Assembly (NCBI RefSeq): GCF_003344785.1
Contig: NZ_QPMK01000001.1
Span: 342,651-406,650 of the forward strand
Origin: Thalassococcus profundi
GTDB lineage: Bacteria; Pseudomonadota; Alphaproteobacteria; Rhodobacterales; Rhodobacteraceae
Length of the DNA stretch: 64,000 nt
Reading direction: 5' to 3'
This document shows, piece after piece, positions 1 through 8,755 of the stretch (within the stretch, counting starts at the first letter, position 1; each line of letters starts with the position of its first letter). A program made the position numbers and the translations under genes. Below the pieces are notes generated by a model that saw nothing but the letters and a program-made list of their open reading frames with translations, had not been told where the DNA came from and searched no databases.

Positions 1-2972
1 GTGGAATGACGCAGCCGCGCGATGAGGTCGGTCACCTTCATGCCCGGCAGCTGGCCGCCCTCGCCGGGCTTGGCGCCCTGAGCGACCTTGATCTCAAGCT
101 CTTCGCACTGGTTCAGGTATTCGGCGGTGACGCCGAAGCGGCCCGACGCCACCTGCTTGATCTTGGCCGACGGGTTGTCGCCGTTGGCCTCGGGCACGAA
201 GTGTGCCGGATCCTCGCCGCCCTCGCCGCTGTCGGACTTGGCGCCGATGCGGTTCATCGCGACGTTCAGCGTCTTGTGCGCCTCGGGCGACAGGGCGCCA
301 AGGCTCATCCCCGGCGTGACGAAGCGCTTGCGGATCGAGGTGATCGATTCGACCTCCTCCAGCGGAATCGCCGGGCCGATGGGCTTCATCGCCAGCAGGT
401 CGCGCAGGTGGATCGGCGGGTTGGCCTGCATCGCCTTGGAGTAGTTCTTCCACATCTCGTAAGAGGCCTTGTTACAGGCCGCCTGCATCAGGTGCATGGT
501 CTGCGCACCCCAGGCGTGGGTCTCTCCGGACTTGCGGGCCTTGTAGAAGCCGCCGATGGGCAGCACGTCGCGCCCGCCGCGGAAGCCCAGCTCGTGGATC
601 TCTTCCGCCTTGGTCTGGATGCCGCTGACGCCGATGCCGCTGATGCGGGAGATCATGCCGGGGAAATACTCGGCACACATGGCACGGCTGAGGCCCACGG
701 CCTCGAAGTTGAGACCGCCGCGATAGGACGAGATCACCGAAATGCCCATCTTGGACATGATCTTGAGCAGGCCCTGGTCCACCGCCTCGCGGTACTTGGC
801 CACGGCTTCGGTCAGGGTCATGTCCAGCAGGCCGCGATTGATGCGGTCGGCGAGGCTGTCCTCGGCCAGGTAGGCGTTCACGACCGTCGCACCGGCGCCG
901 ATCAGCACGGCAAAGTAATGCGGGTCGATACATTCGGCCGACCGCACGTTGATCGAGGTGAAGGTCCGCAGGCCCTTGCGCGTCAGGTGGCTGTGCACGG
1001 CGCTCGTGGCCAAGATCATCGGCATCGCAACCTTGTCCTCGGACTGGTGCTGGTCGGTCAGCGTCAGATGTCCGGCACCCGAGCGCACCGCATCCTCGGC
1101 CTCGGCGCGGATGCGCTCAAGGCCCTGGCGCAGCGCGTCCTTGCCCGCGCCCACGGGGAAGGTGCAGTCGATCTCCACCAGACCCGCGTTGAAGTGCCGG
1201 GACAGCTCGTCGAACTGGGCACTGCCGACAAAGGGACTGTCGAGCACGAGGATTTCGGTCTGCGCGCTGGATTCGTCCAGCACGTTCTTGAGGTTGCCGA
1301 ACCGGGTCTTGAGGCTCATCACCCGGAATTCGCGCAAGCTGTCGATCGGCGGGTTGGTCACCTGGCTGAAGTTCTGGCGGAAATAGTGCGACAGCGGGCG
1401 GTACTTCTTCGAAAGCACCGCCGACGGCGTGTCGTCGCCCATCGATGCCAGCGTTTCCTTGCCGTCCTCGGCCATCGGCGCAAGGATGCCTTCGAGTTCC
1501 TCGATGGTGTAACCGGCCGCGATCTGGCGGCGGCGCAGCTCGGCCCCCGAGAAGATCGCCTTTTCGGTCACCTTGGACAACGCCTCGTCCAGCTCGTTGA
1601 TCTTGCCGACCCATTCGCCGAAGGGCTGGCCGCTGGCGAGCCGGTCCTTGATCTCGACATCGTGGTAGAGCTTGCCCTCTTTCATGTCGACGGCGATCAT
1701 CTGGCCCGGACCCAGCGCGCCCTTTTCGCGCACCGATCCCTCGTTCACCGGAACCATGCCGGCCTCGGACCCCGCGATCAGCAGGCCGTCGCCGGTCACC
1801 ACATAGCGCATCGGGCGCAGGCCGTTGCGGTCGAGCCCGCCGCAAACCCAGCGTCCGTCGGTCATGGCCAGCGCGGCAGGACCGTCCCAGGGCTCCATCA
1901 CCGAGTTGCAGTAGGAATACATGTCGCGCCAGGATTCCGGCAGCTCAATCGCCTGCTTCGACCACGATTCGGGCACCAGCATGGTCTTGGCCATGGGCGC
2001 CGAGCGTCCTGCGCGCACCAACACCTCGAACACGCCATCCAGCGCGGCAGAGTCCGACGCGCCGTTTGCGATGATCGGTTTGATGTCTTCGGCCATGTCC
2101 CCGAAGGTCGCCGAGGCCATGCGGATCTCGTGGCTCTTCATCCAGTTGACGTTGCCCTTGAGCGTGTTGATCTCCCCGTTATGCGCCAGCATGCGGAACG
2201 GCTGCGCCAGCCACCACTGCGGGAAGGTGTTGGTGGAATAGCGCTGGTGATAGATCGCGAAGGCGGACTCGAACCGTTCGTCCTGCAGGTCCGGATAGAA
2301 ATCCGCCACCTGCTCGGCCAGCATCATGCCCTTGTAGATGATCGACCGGCAGGACAGCGACGCGATGTAGAGCCCGCTGATCCCGGCGCCGGCGGCGGCT
2401 TTTTCGATGCGGCGGCGAATGACGTAGAGCTCGCGTTCAAAGGTTTCCTCGTCCACGCCCTTGGCATTGGAAATCAGGATCTGCTCGATCTCGGGGCGCG
2501 TCGAGTTGGCCTTTTCGCCAAGGCACTCGACATTCACCGGCACGTGGCGCCAGCCATAAATGTAATGCCCCATGCGAAGCACTTCGGTCTCGACGATGGT
2601 CCGGCAGGTTTCCTGCGCGCCGAAGTTGGTGCGCGGCAGGAACACCTGGCCCACGGCGATGAATTCGTTCTTCCGCGGCGTGTGGCCGGTGCGGTCGATC
2701 TGGTCGTAGAAAAAGCTGACCGGGATCTGCACGTGAATACCCGCGCCGTCGCCAGTCTTGCCGTCGGCGTCCACCGCGCCGCGGTGCCAGATCGCCTTCA
2801 GCGCGTTGATACCGGATTCCACCACCTTGCGGCTGGGCTTGCCATCAAGGCTGACGACAAGGCCGACGCCGCAGGAGGAATGTTCGGACTCTTCGTGATA
2901 GAGGCTGGTCTGCGCCATGCGGTTGCGCGCTTCGACCTGTTCACGTTCCCATTCGGTAAAGTAGTGGGTCAT
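1..2972 (-). CDS. gltB: Glutamate synthase [NADPH] large subunit, N-terminal part (cut by window edge)
   Basis: The large subunit of glutamate synthase hydrolyses glutamine and passes the ammonia to 2-oxoglutarate on FMN, making two glutamates with electrons from GltD. The 990 codons present start with a short leader and then Cys34 in an SSCGVG context, the expected N-terminal nucleophile of a class II glutamine amidotransferase once the propeptide is removed. The glutaminase region also shows RYSTNTFPQW and HNGEIN motifs. The central domain and the start of the FMN-binding domain follow. The Fe-S cysteines and the C-terminal GXGXG helix would lie beyond the left edge (the family is about 1,500 residues). 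The ATG is preceded by AGGAG at a good distance. The gene is last in the gltD operon. A long open frame on the opposite strand is only its codon shadow. Confidence 0.95.
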   Translation of the reverse strand, partial: MTHYFTEWEREQVEARNRMAQTSLYHEESEHSSCGVGLVVSLDGKPSRKVVESGINALKAIWHRGAVDADGKTGDGAGIHVQIPVSFFYDQIDRTGHTPRKNEFIAVGQVFLPRTNFGAQETCRTIVETEVLRMGHYIYGWRHVPVNVECLGEKANSTRPEIEQILISNAKGVDEETFERELYVIRRRIEKAAAGAGISGLYIASLSCRSIIYKGMMLAEQVADFYPDLQDERFESAFAIYHQRYSTNTFPQWWLAQPFRMLAHNGEINTLKGNVNWMKSHEIRMASATFGDMAEDIKPIIANGASDSAALDGVFEVLVRAGRSAPMAKTMLVPESWSKQAIELPESWRDMYSYCNSVMEPWDGPAALAMTDGRWVCGGLDRNGLRPMRYVVTGDGLLIAGSEAGMVPVNEGSVREKGALGPGQMIAVDMKEGKLYHDVEIKDRLASGQPFGEWVGKINELDEALSKVTEKAIFSGAELRRRQIAAGYTIEELEGILAPMAEDGKETLASMGDDTPSAVLSKKYRPLSHYFRQNFSQVTNPPIDSLREFRVMSLKTRFGNLKNVLDESSAQTEILVLDSPFVGSAQFDELSRHFNAGLVEIDCTFPVGAGKDALRQGLERIRAEAEDAVRSGAGHLTLTDQHQSEDKVAMPMILATSAVHSHLTRKGLRTFTSINVRSAECIDPHYFAVLIGAGATVVNAYLAEDSLADRINRGLLDMTLTEAVAKYREAVDQGLLKIMSKMGISVISSYRGGLNFEAVGLSRAMCAEYFPGMISRISGIGVSGIQTKAEEIHELGFRGGRDVLPIGGFYKARKSGETHAWGAQTMHLMQAACNKASYEMWKNYSKAMQANPPIHLRDLLAMKPIGPAIPLEEVESITSIRKRFVTPGMSLGALSPEAHKTLNVAMNRIGAKSDSGEGGEDPAHFVPEANGDNPSAKIKQVASGRFGVTAEYLNQCEELEIKVAQGAKPGEGGQLPGMKVTDLIARLRHS

Positions 2973-2993
2973 GCATTCTCTCCTAAAGCGGCT

Positions 2994-3392
2994 TCAGTCC
3001 ACGAGGGTCCAGTAGGTTTCGGCAATCGGGCCGGGTAGGCCCGCGATCGGACCCGCGCCGACGAGTCTGTTGAATTCTAGTTCGCTGGCCAGAAACGTCT
3101 CGCCATCGACAAAGGCCGGGAAGGTGTCCGGACGGCAGCCGTCCAGCGCCTCGGGCGTGATCGCCAGAAAGGGCAGCACGGGTTGATCCGCACCGTCCGC
3201 CTTTGCCTGAACGGCCCAGGTCGGCACCGTGGCCGCGTCAAGCCGGTACACCACCATCACCAGGAGATCGGGCCGGGCGTCCTTGGATGCGCAGCGCAAC
3301 GGGCCATAGGTCACCTCGGCCATCGCCGCCGAACCGGAAAGGCTCAGGGCCGTGCCGAACGCCACGCCGCGGAGGAAGACACGCGCCGTCAT
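2994..3392 (-). CDS. Small exported protein of unknown function
   Basis: This encodes 132 residues. The first 25 look like a Sec signal peptide: Arg4 and Arg8, a hydrophobic core, then a probable AMA/E cleavage site. The mature part is about 107 residues with two cysteines (in an LRC and an LDGC context) that could form a disulfide in the periplasm. No family is recognised. Its ATG overlaps the stop of the upstream GFA gene by 4 bp and it ends 21 bp before gltB, so it is probably translated as part of the gltD-gltB transcript. The function is unknown. Confidence 0.7.
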   Translation of the reverse strand: MTARVFLRGVAFGTALSLSGSAAMAEVTYGPLRCASKDARPDLLVMVVYRLDAATVPTWAVQAKADGADQPVLPFLAITPEALDGCRPDTFPAFVDGETFLASELEFNRLVGAGPIAGLPGPIAETYWTLVD

Positions 3393-3808
3393 GTCGGTTG
3401 TCCTATCGGCGACGGGTTATTTTCTTCGTATTCCGCCTCGGTCGCCCGTTTGTGGTCGCCGGCCGGCTGCACCCAGCAGAGCGCCCGGTCGGTATAGATC
3501 TCGGAGGCCACCGGCCAGTCCTGCGTCTCTTGGAACAGGCCCGGCATCAGGTCGCGCTCCTCGCGATCCGTATCGCGCATGTACAGGTGGCTTCCGCAGG
3601 TGCCGCAGAAGGCGCGAAAGGACGCGGGCGACGAGGCATGCTCGACCACCGGCCCGCTGAACGCAAAGTCGCGGGACGGAAAGACGGCAAAGACCGCGCC
3701 CGACCAGCGCTTGCACATGTCGCAATGACAGATGCCGACCCAGCCGGGTGGATCGTTCACCGTCACCGTGACGGCGCCGCAGAGGCACTGTCCCGTGATC
3801 GCACCCAT
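3389..3808 (-). CDS. GFA/CENP-V family zinc-binding protein
   Basis: This 139-residue protein belongs to the family named after glutathione-dependent formaldehyde-activating enzyme. The zinc-ligand pattern is complete: Cys8 and Cys10 (CLCG), Cys27, Cys29 and Cys32 (CHCDMC), and Cys68 and Cys71 (CGTC). The family is cytoplasmic; some members bind glutathione adducts, but the substrate of most is unknown. An open frame continues upstream into gltD; the start chosen is the ATG 7 bp after the gltD stop, where the family fold begins. It overlaps the next gene by 4 bp. Why it sits between gltD and gltB is not clear. Confidence 0.85.
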   Translation of the reverse strand: MGAITGQCLCGAVTVTVNDPPGWVGICHCDMCKRWSGAVFAVFPSRDFAFSGPVVEHASSPASFRAFCGTCGSHLYMRDTDREERDLMPGLFQETQDWPVASEIYTDRALCWVQPAGDHKRATEAEYEENNPSPIGQPT

Positions 3809-3815
3809 CGCCACG

Positions 3816-5249
3816 CTACTCCGCCGCCACGGATTTCGCGCCGTTGAACCGGTCGAGGATCGCCTCGGCACAGTCGCGCCCGTCGCGGATCGCCCAGACC
3901 ACGAGGCTCGCGCCGCGCACGATGTCGCCCACCGCATAGACGCCGTCGAGGTCTGTGGCCCCGGTGGTGAATTCCGCCTTGACCGTGCCCCAGCGGGTCA
4001 CCGGAAGCTCGGGCTGGCCCCAGAGCGTCGGCAAATCCTCGGGCTCGAATCCCAGCGCCTTGATGACGATGTCGGCGTCTTCGACGTAATCCGAACCCTC
4101 GATCACCTCGGGGCTTTGGCGGCCGGTCGCGTCGGGCAGGCCCAGGCGCATCTTCTCGACGATGACGCCGGTGACGGGATCGCCCTTGAAACCCTTGGGC
4201 GCGGTCAGCCATTCGAATTTGACGCCCTCTTCCTCGGCGTTCTGGACCTCGCGCTGGGAGCCCGGCATGTTCGCCCGGTCGCGGCGGTAGAGGCACTTGA
4301 CCGAGGTGGCGCCCTGCCGGATCGCCGTGCGCACGCAGTCCATCGCCGTGTCGCCGCCGCCGATCACGACGACCTTCTTGCCTTCCGCATTGAGCGCGCC
4401 GCTTTCGAACTCCGGCACGGCGTCGCCAAAGCTCTTGCGGTTCGACGCGGTCAGGTAGTCGATGGCGCGCACGATGCCCTCGGCGCCCGAGCCGGGACCC
4501 TGCAGGTCGCGGGTCTTGTAGACGCCGGTTGCGATGATCACCGCGTCGTGCTGGTCGCGAATCTCCTGGAACGACATGTCGCCGCCCACATCGCAGTTCA
4601 GCTTGAACCGCACGCCGCCCGCTTCGAGTTGGTCGTTGCGGCGCATGACCACCGGTTTTTCCAGCTTGAATCCCGGAATGCCATAGGTCAGCAGCCCGCC
4701 CGCGCGGTCGTACCGGTCATAGATCGTGACCTGGATTCCCTGACGGCGCAGCACGTCCGCCGCGGCGAGCCCGCCGGGGCCGGCACCGATGATACCGACG
4801 GATTCGGTGCGTTCCGCATGCGGCTTGATCGGCTGCACCCAGCCTTCGTCCCAGGCGGTGTCGGTGATGTATTTCTCGACCGCGCCGATTGTCACGGTGC
4901 CGTGGCCCGACTGTTCGATCACGCAGTTTCCCTCGCACAGGCGGTCCTGCGGACAGATGCGGCCGCAGATCTCAGGGAAGGTGTTGGTGGCCTGGCTGAC
5001 CTCGTAGGCCTCTTGCAGACGGCCTTCGGCGGTCAGTCGCAGCCAGTCGGGAATGTTGTTGTGGAGCGGGCAATGGCTCTGGCAATAGGGCACGCCGCAT
5101 TGCGAACAGCGGCTCGACTGCTCCTTGGCCTTGGCGTCGGCATATTCGGCGTAGATTTCCTGAAAGTCCTTCGCACGGACATTGGCATCCCGCTTTTCGG
5201 GCATGTCCCGCATGACCTTCACAAACTTCAACATCGGCTGGTTCGCCAT
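3816..5249 (-). CDS. gltD: Glutamate synthase small subunit
   Basis: The 477-residue small subunit takes electrons from NADPH through FAD and Fe-S clusters to GltB. The N-terminus holds two cysteine clusters (CSQCGVPYCQSHCP near residue 48, and CGRICPQDRLCEGNC near residue 95) that bind [4Fe-4S] clusters. A FAD dinucleotide fold (GAGPGGLAAA) lies near residue 155, an NADPH fold (VIGGGDTAMD) near residue 298, and a C-terminal FAD-contacting AVGDIVRG segment closes the protein. The length is normal for the family. It is first in the operon; an inverted repeat lies about 30-45 bp upstream of its ATG. Confidence 0.95.
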   Translation of the reverse strand: MANQPMLKFVKVMRDMPEKRDANVRAKDFQEIYAEYADAKAKEQSSRCSQCGVPYCQSHCPLHNNIPDWLRLTAEGRLQEAYEVSQATNTFPEICGRICPQDRLCEGNCVIEQSGHGTVTIGAVEKYITDTAWDEGWVQPIKPHAERTESVGIIGAGPGGLAAADVLRRQGIQVTIYDRYDRAGGLLTYGIPGFKLEKPVVMRRNDQLEAGGVRFKLNCDVGGDMSFQEIRDQHDAVIIATGVYKTRDLQGPGSGAEGIVRAIDYLTASNRKSFGDAVPEFESGALNAEGKKVVVIGGGDTAMDCVRTAIRQGATSVKCLYRRDRANMPGSQREVQNAEEEGVKFEWLTAPKGFKGDPVTGVIVEKMRLGLPDATGRQSPEVIEGSDYVEDADIVIKALGFEPEDLPTLWGQPELPVTRWGTVKAEFTTGATDLDGVYAVGDIVRGASLVVWAIRDGRDCAEAILDRFNGAKSVAAE

Positions 5250-5277
5250 AGCGCGCTCAACTCCGCATATTCCGTGG

Positions 5278-5295
5278 TTGCGTCTCTTTACGCAA
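5278..5295. promoter_or_regulatory. Inverted repeat upstream of gltD, possible operator
   Basis: TTGCGT and ACGCAA arms are separated by six bases (CTCTTT), 29 bp upstream of the gltD start codon. The symmetry and position suit a dimeric regulator of the nitrogen/glutamate operon, but no regulator can be named. The rest of the 223-bp gap between gltD and uppP (5250-5472) is more AT-rich than its surroundings and must hold both divergent promoters; no clear -35/-10 pair was identified. Confidence 0.3.
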
Positions 5296-5472
5296 AGACA
5301 GGATCAAAGAAAAGTCAAAAGTACTGACCTTTAATGTGTTATTTTGGAGGTCGCGGCCGCGAACTTTGCTGCATCACAGCATTTTTAGGCATCAAAGCGG
5401 ACCTAAATTTTCCCTGTCTATTTGAATACAAAGGCTTATACCGGCGTCACGTAACAGCCAGATGCACCCGGC

Positions 5473-6276
5473 ATGAGTCTCTTCCACCTCTTTATTCTCG
5501 CACTCGTTCAGGGTCTCACCGAATTCCTGCCGGTGTCGTCCTCCGGCCACCTGATCCTTCTGCCGACTCTGACCGGCATGCAGGATCAGGGACAGGTCAT
5601 CGACGTCGCCGTGCATGTCGGAACGCTGCTGGCGGTGATCCTCTACTTCTGGACCGACGTGCGGATTGCCGCCGCCGGGACACTCAGGTTGATGCAGGGC
5701 CGCGTCGATACGCAAGGGGCGTTCCTTGCGCTCTGCCTCGCCATCGCGACGCTTCCAGTCATTCTTGCGGGACTTGCCCTGAAATTAAGCGGCCTTGATG
5801 ACATGCTGCGCTCGGTTGCGGTGATCGGATGGACGATGCTGATCTTCGGGCTCGTGCTGTACTGGGCCGACCGCACCGGGGCCGAGGTCCGCGAGGCGTC
5901 CGACTGGACGCTGCGCAACGCGCTGGTGATGGGGCTGTGGCAGGCGGTGGCGCTGATCCCGGGCACCTCTCGGTCCGGCATCACCATCACCGCCGCCCGG
6001 CAGCTGGGCTACAAGCGGACGGATGCGGCGAAGCTTGCGATGCTGATGTCGATCCCGACGATCGCGGCCTCCGGCGTCCTGCTGGGCGCCGAAGTGGTGG
6101 GCAGCGCAGACCTGCAAGCGGCGCGCGACGGCGCAATCGCGGCCGCGCTGGCGTTTGTCTCTGCCCTGCTGGCGCTCTCCCTGATGATGCGGCTGCTGCG
6201 GTCGGTCAGCTTTACGCCCTACGTGATCTACCGGGTGATCCTGGGCGTGATCCTGCTGATCTACGCCTACAGCTGA
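5473..6276 (+). CDS. uppP: Undecaprenyl-diphosphate phosphatase
   Basis: This integral membrane enzyme dephosphorylates undecaprenyl pyrophosphate, recycling the lipid carrier for peptidoglycan and other envelope glycans; the family also confers bacitracin resistance. The 267 residues show the two conserved motifs: QGLTEFLPVSSSGH at residues 13-26 and PGTSRSGIT near residue 162. About eight hydrophobic segments run through the protein. It is divergent from gltD and convergent with recF, so it is probably monocistronic. It could serve the polysaccharide genes found further right, but nothing in the sequence links them. Confidence 0.93.
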   Translation: MSLFHLFILALVQGLTEFLPVSSSGHLILLPTLTGMQDQGQVIDVAVHVGTLLAVILYFWTDVRIAAAGTLRLMQGRVDTQGAFLALCLAIATLPVILAGLALKLSGLDDMLRSVAVIGWTMLIFGLVLYWADRTGAEVREASDWTLRNALVMGLWQAVALIPGTSRSGITITAARQLGYKRTDAAKLAMLMSIPTIAASGVLLGAEVVGSADLQAARDGAIAAALAFVSALLALSLMMRLLRSVSFTPYVIYRVILGVILLIYAYS

Positions 6277-6277
6277 A

Positions 6278-6319
6278 GCGTTTCACGGCAAGTGAAGCGT
6301 CTCGTTTCCAGTGAAACGC
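6278..6319. terminator. Repeat-rich hairpin between convergent uppP and recF
   Basis: GCGTTTCAC at 6278-6286 is the perfect reverse complement of GTGAAACGC at 6311-6319. Between them lies an imperfect copy of the arm (GTGAAGCG at 6292-6299), so alternative stems are possible. It starts two bases after the uppP stop and ends 11 bp before the recF stop, which suits a bidirectional terminator. There is no strong T-run. Confidence 0.45.
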
Positions 6320-6329
6320 GTAACGCACT

Positions 6330-7424
6330 CTAGATTCGTCGGACCTCGGACACAGCGTCGGTTTCAGTGACTTCGACATATTGCGCGCGCTTCCCCAGAT
6401 CCGAAAAGAGCTCGGGCCCGGTGCCGGTCATCCAGGCCTGCGCCCCCAGCGCACAGATCTCGTCATAGAGCGCAGCCCGCCGGCCCGCATCCAGATGCGC
6501 CGCGACCTCGTCCAGCAGCAAGAGCGGCGGCGCGCCGAACTGCGGTGCGAGCGCCCGGGCGTTGGCGAGGATCAGCGAAATCAGCAACGCCTTCTGTTCC
6601 CCGGTGGAACAATCGCGCGCCGGCACGTCCTTGGCGGCATAGATCGCGCCGAGGTCGGCGCGGTGCGGCCCGATCAGACTGCGCCCCGCCATCAGGTCGC
6701 GGGATCGGCTTTCGGCCAGCGCGGCGCGCAGGTCGGCCTCTGTCTCGGGCATCTCGCCCTCGGCCGTCTCGAGCGTCAGACGGGCCGCAGGAAAGGCGGT
6801 TTCCGCGCCCTCTTGCGCCGCGGCAAGCAACTCCAGAGCCTTTTGCCGCGACGCATGGATCGCTGCACCGGCGCGGGCCATCTGCGCCTCCAGCGCCGCG
6901 TACCAATGCGCGTCGCGCACCTGGTCCTTCAGCAGACGGTTGCGGTCGCGCATGGCCTTTTCGTAGTCCAGCGACAGGTCGCCATGGCCGGGAAAAAAGC
7001 TCAGCGTCATGCGGTCCAGAAACCGCCGCCGCCCCTCGGCGCCTTCGATCCAGAGCCGGTCCATGCTGGGCACAAGCCAGAGCACCCGCGCGATCCGCCC
7101 CAGCGCCGTCTGCGCCGCCGCCTTGTCGTCGATGCGCACCTGCCGCGGGCCGCCCGCCTCGGACAGGAAGCTGATCTCGTGCGCGCCGTCGGGCGACACC
7201 AGCGCGCCGCCGACCTTCCAGCCCAGCGCCTCGGGCCGCCGGGTCATGTCCTGCGCCGAGGCACGGCGCATCCCCCGCCCCGGCGAAAACAGCGACACCG
7301 CCTCGATCAAGTTGGTCTTGCCCGCGCCATTGGGACCGTAGATCGCCACGGGCCGCGCATCGACGCCAAGACGCGCGCGCTTATGCGACCGGAAATGCGA
7401 AAGGCTCAGCTGCGTCAGATACAT
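6330..7424 (-). CDS. recF: DNA replication and repair protein RecF
   Basis: RecF is an SMC-like ATPase that loads RecA at gapped DNA together with RecO and RecR. The 364 residues begin with the typical LTQLSLSHFRS start, carry a Walker A motif GPNGAGKT at residues 30-37 and a C-terminal Walker B region (LLLDEVAAHLD) that includes the D-loop. The length is normal. It follows dnaN by 61 bp in the order dnaA-dnaN-recF, but the usual gyrB neighbour is not present; uppP follows on the opposite strand. A short copy of the window's repeated palindromic element lies between dnaN and recF. Confidence 0.93.
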   Translation of the reverse strand: MYLTQLSLSHFRSHKRARLGVDARPVAIYGPNGAGKTNLIEAVSLFSPGRGMRRASAQDMTRRPEALGWKVGGALVSPDGAHEISFLSEAGGPRQVRIDDKAAAQTALGRIARVLWLVPSMDRLWIEGAEGRRRFLDRMTLSFFPGHGDLSLDYEKAMRDRNRLLKDQVRDAHWYAALEAQMARAGAAIHASRQKALELLAAAQEGAETAFPAARLTLETAEGEMPETEADLRAALAESRSRDLMAGRSLIGPHRADLGAIYAAKDVPARDCSTGEQKALLISLILANARALAPQFGAPPLLLLDEVAAHLDAGRRAALYDEICALGAQAWMTGTGPELFSDLGKRAQYVEVTETDAVSEVRRI

Positions 7425-7440
7425 GCCGCCGCGCGCCCCG

Positions 7441-7480
7441 CTTCATCTTGCCCTGTAAACTCCCGCCGGAGGCTCCTGCC
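7441..7480 (+). repeat. Palindromic repeat element, copy 1 (degenerate)
   Basis: This begins CTTCATCTTGCC and continues with a GTAAAC block and a short GC hairpin (CTCCCGCCGGAG). The head matches the copies at 56753, 60572 and 62082 (reverse). It lies in the dnaN-recF gap, and its hairpin is smaller than in the copies in the photosynthesis cluster. Confidence 0.6.
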
Positions 7481-7485
7481 GCCGA

Positions 7486-8604
7486 TCACACGCGCATCGG
7501 CATGACCACGTAGACCGCGGTCGTATCGTTGCCTTCGCGCATCAGGGTCGGATCGCCGCTGGAATTGAACATGAAGACCGCATTCTCGCGATCCACCTGG
7601 CTCGCGATTTCAAGCAGGTACTTGGCGTTGAAGCCGATATCGAGCCGTTCGTCGTTGTAGGCGACGGCCAGCTCTTCCTCTGCGGCACCTGAGTCGGGCG
7701 CGTTGACGCTCAGCACCAGGCGGTCTTCGTCGAGCGACAGTTTCACCGCGCGCGAGCGTTCGGAGCTCACGGTGGCCACGCGGTCCACGGCCTTGGCGAA
7801 TTCCGAGGCATCGACCTCGAGCCGGCGGGTGTTGCCCTGCGGAATGACGCGGGTGTAGTCGGGGAAGGTGCCGTCGATCACCTTGGAGATGAGGGTGATG
7901 TCGGGCGTGGCGAAGCGCACTTTGGTTTCCGACACCGACACGGCGATGGACATGTCGTCGTCGTCCAGCAGCTTGCGCAGCTCACCCACGGTCTTGCGCG
8001 GGACGATCACGCCCGGCATGTCCTCGGCGCCTGACGGCAGATCGGCATCGATGCGCGCCAGTCGGTGGCCGTCGGTCGCGACACAGCGCAGGACCTTGCC
8101 GCCGTCGGCTTCGGAGACATGCATGTAGACGCCATTGAGGTAATAGCGCGTCTCTTCGGTCGAGATGGCGAATTTCGACTTGTCGAACAGGCGGCGCAGC
8201 ACGTGGGCGGGCGCCGAGAAATTGGCGGAATATTCCGACGATGCCATGACCGGGAAATCTTCCTTTGGCAGGGTCGCCAGCGAAAAGTTCGACCGGCCCG
8301 CGGCCACGGTCAGCCGGCCCGACGCACCGTCTTCGGACAGTGCGACCAGAGCGCCGTCGGGAAGTTTTCTCACGATCTCGTGCAGGGTCACAGCGGATAC
8401 GGTCGTCGCACCGGCGCGCTCGACCTGGGCCGGGGCCTTGTCGAGCACCTCGATGTCGAGGTCGGTGGCGCGGAACTGGACGCTGTCGCCTTCGGCTTCG
8501 ATCAGCACGTTCGCCAGGATCGGGATGGTGTTGCGGCGCTCGACCACGGATTGTGCCTGGCTGACGGCCTTGAGCAGCGCGCCGCGTTCTATACTGAATT
8601 TCAT
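7486..8604 (-). CDS. dnaN: DNA polymerase III beta subunit (sliding clamp)
   Basis: The sliding clamp encircles DNA as a dimer and tethers the replicative polymerase. The 372-residue length fits three repeated clamp domains. The start MKFSIERGALLKAV and the C-terminus ending YVVMPMRV are hallmarks of the family; the latter contributes to the protein-binding pocket. It lies 151 bp downstream of dnaA and is followed by recF on the same strand, the standard order. Confidence 0.96.
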   Translation of the reverse strand: MKFSIERGALLKAVSQAQSVVERRNTIPILANVLIEAEGDSVQFRATDLDIEVLDKAPAQVERAGATTVSAVTLHEIVRKLPDGALVALSEDGASGRLTVAAGRSNFSLATLPKEDFPVMASSEYSANFSAPAHVLRRLFDKSKFAISTEETRYYLNGVYMHVSEADGGKVLRCVATDGHRLARIDADLPSGAEDMPGVIVPRKTVGELRKLLDDDDMSIAVSVSETKVRFATPDITLISKVIDGTFPDYTRVIPQGNTRRLEVDASEFAKAVDRVATVSSERSRAVKLSLDEDRLVLSVNAPDSGAAEEELAVAYNDERLDIGFNAKYLLEIASQVDRENAVFMFNSSGDPTLMREGNDTTAVYVVMPMRV

Positions 8605-8755
8605 CGCCTATCCCTCCGACGCCGGAGGGGCACGGTAGCCTTTGCCACGCGCACCTCCAACCTGTTTTATGCGTTTTGTCGGACGGTTTTCGTGGGGCGT
8701 CAAGGGCGCGACCCCGCCCGTGCGCCCCTGCTGCAAGAAAGGTGCCGCAAATGCC

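Noticed and set aside
6-3038. A 1,010-codon open frame on the plus strand
   Set aside because: It is exactly antisense to gltB in register with its codons and has no recognisable domains; this is a high-GC codon shadow.
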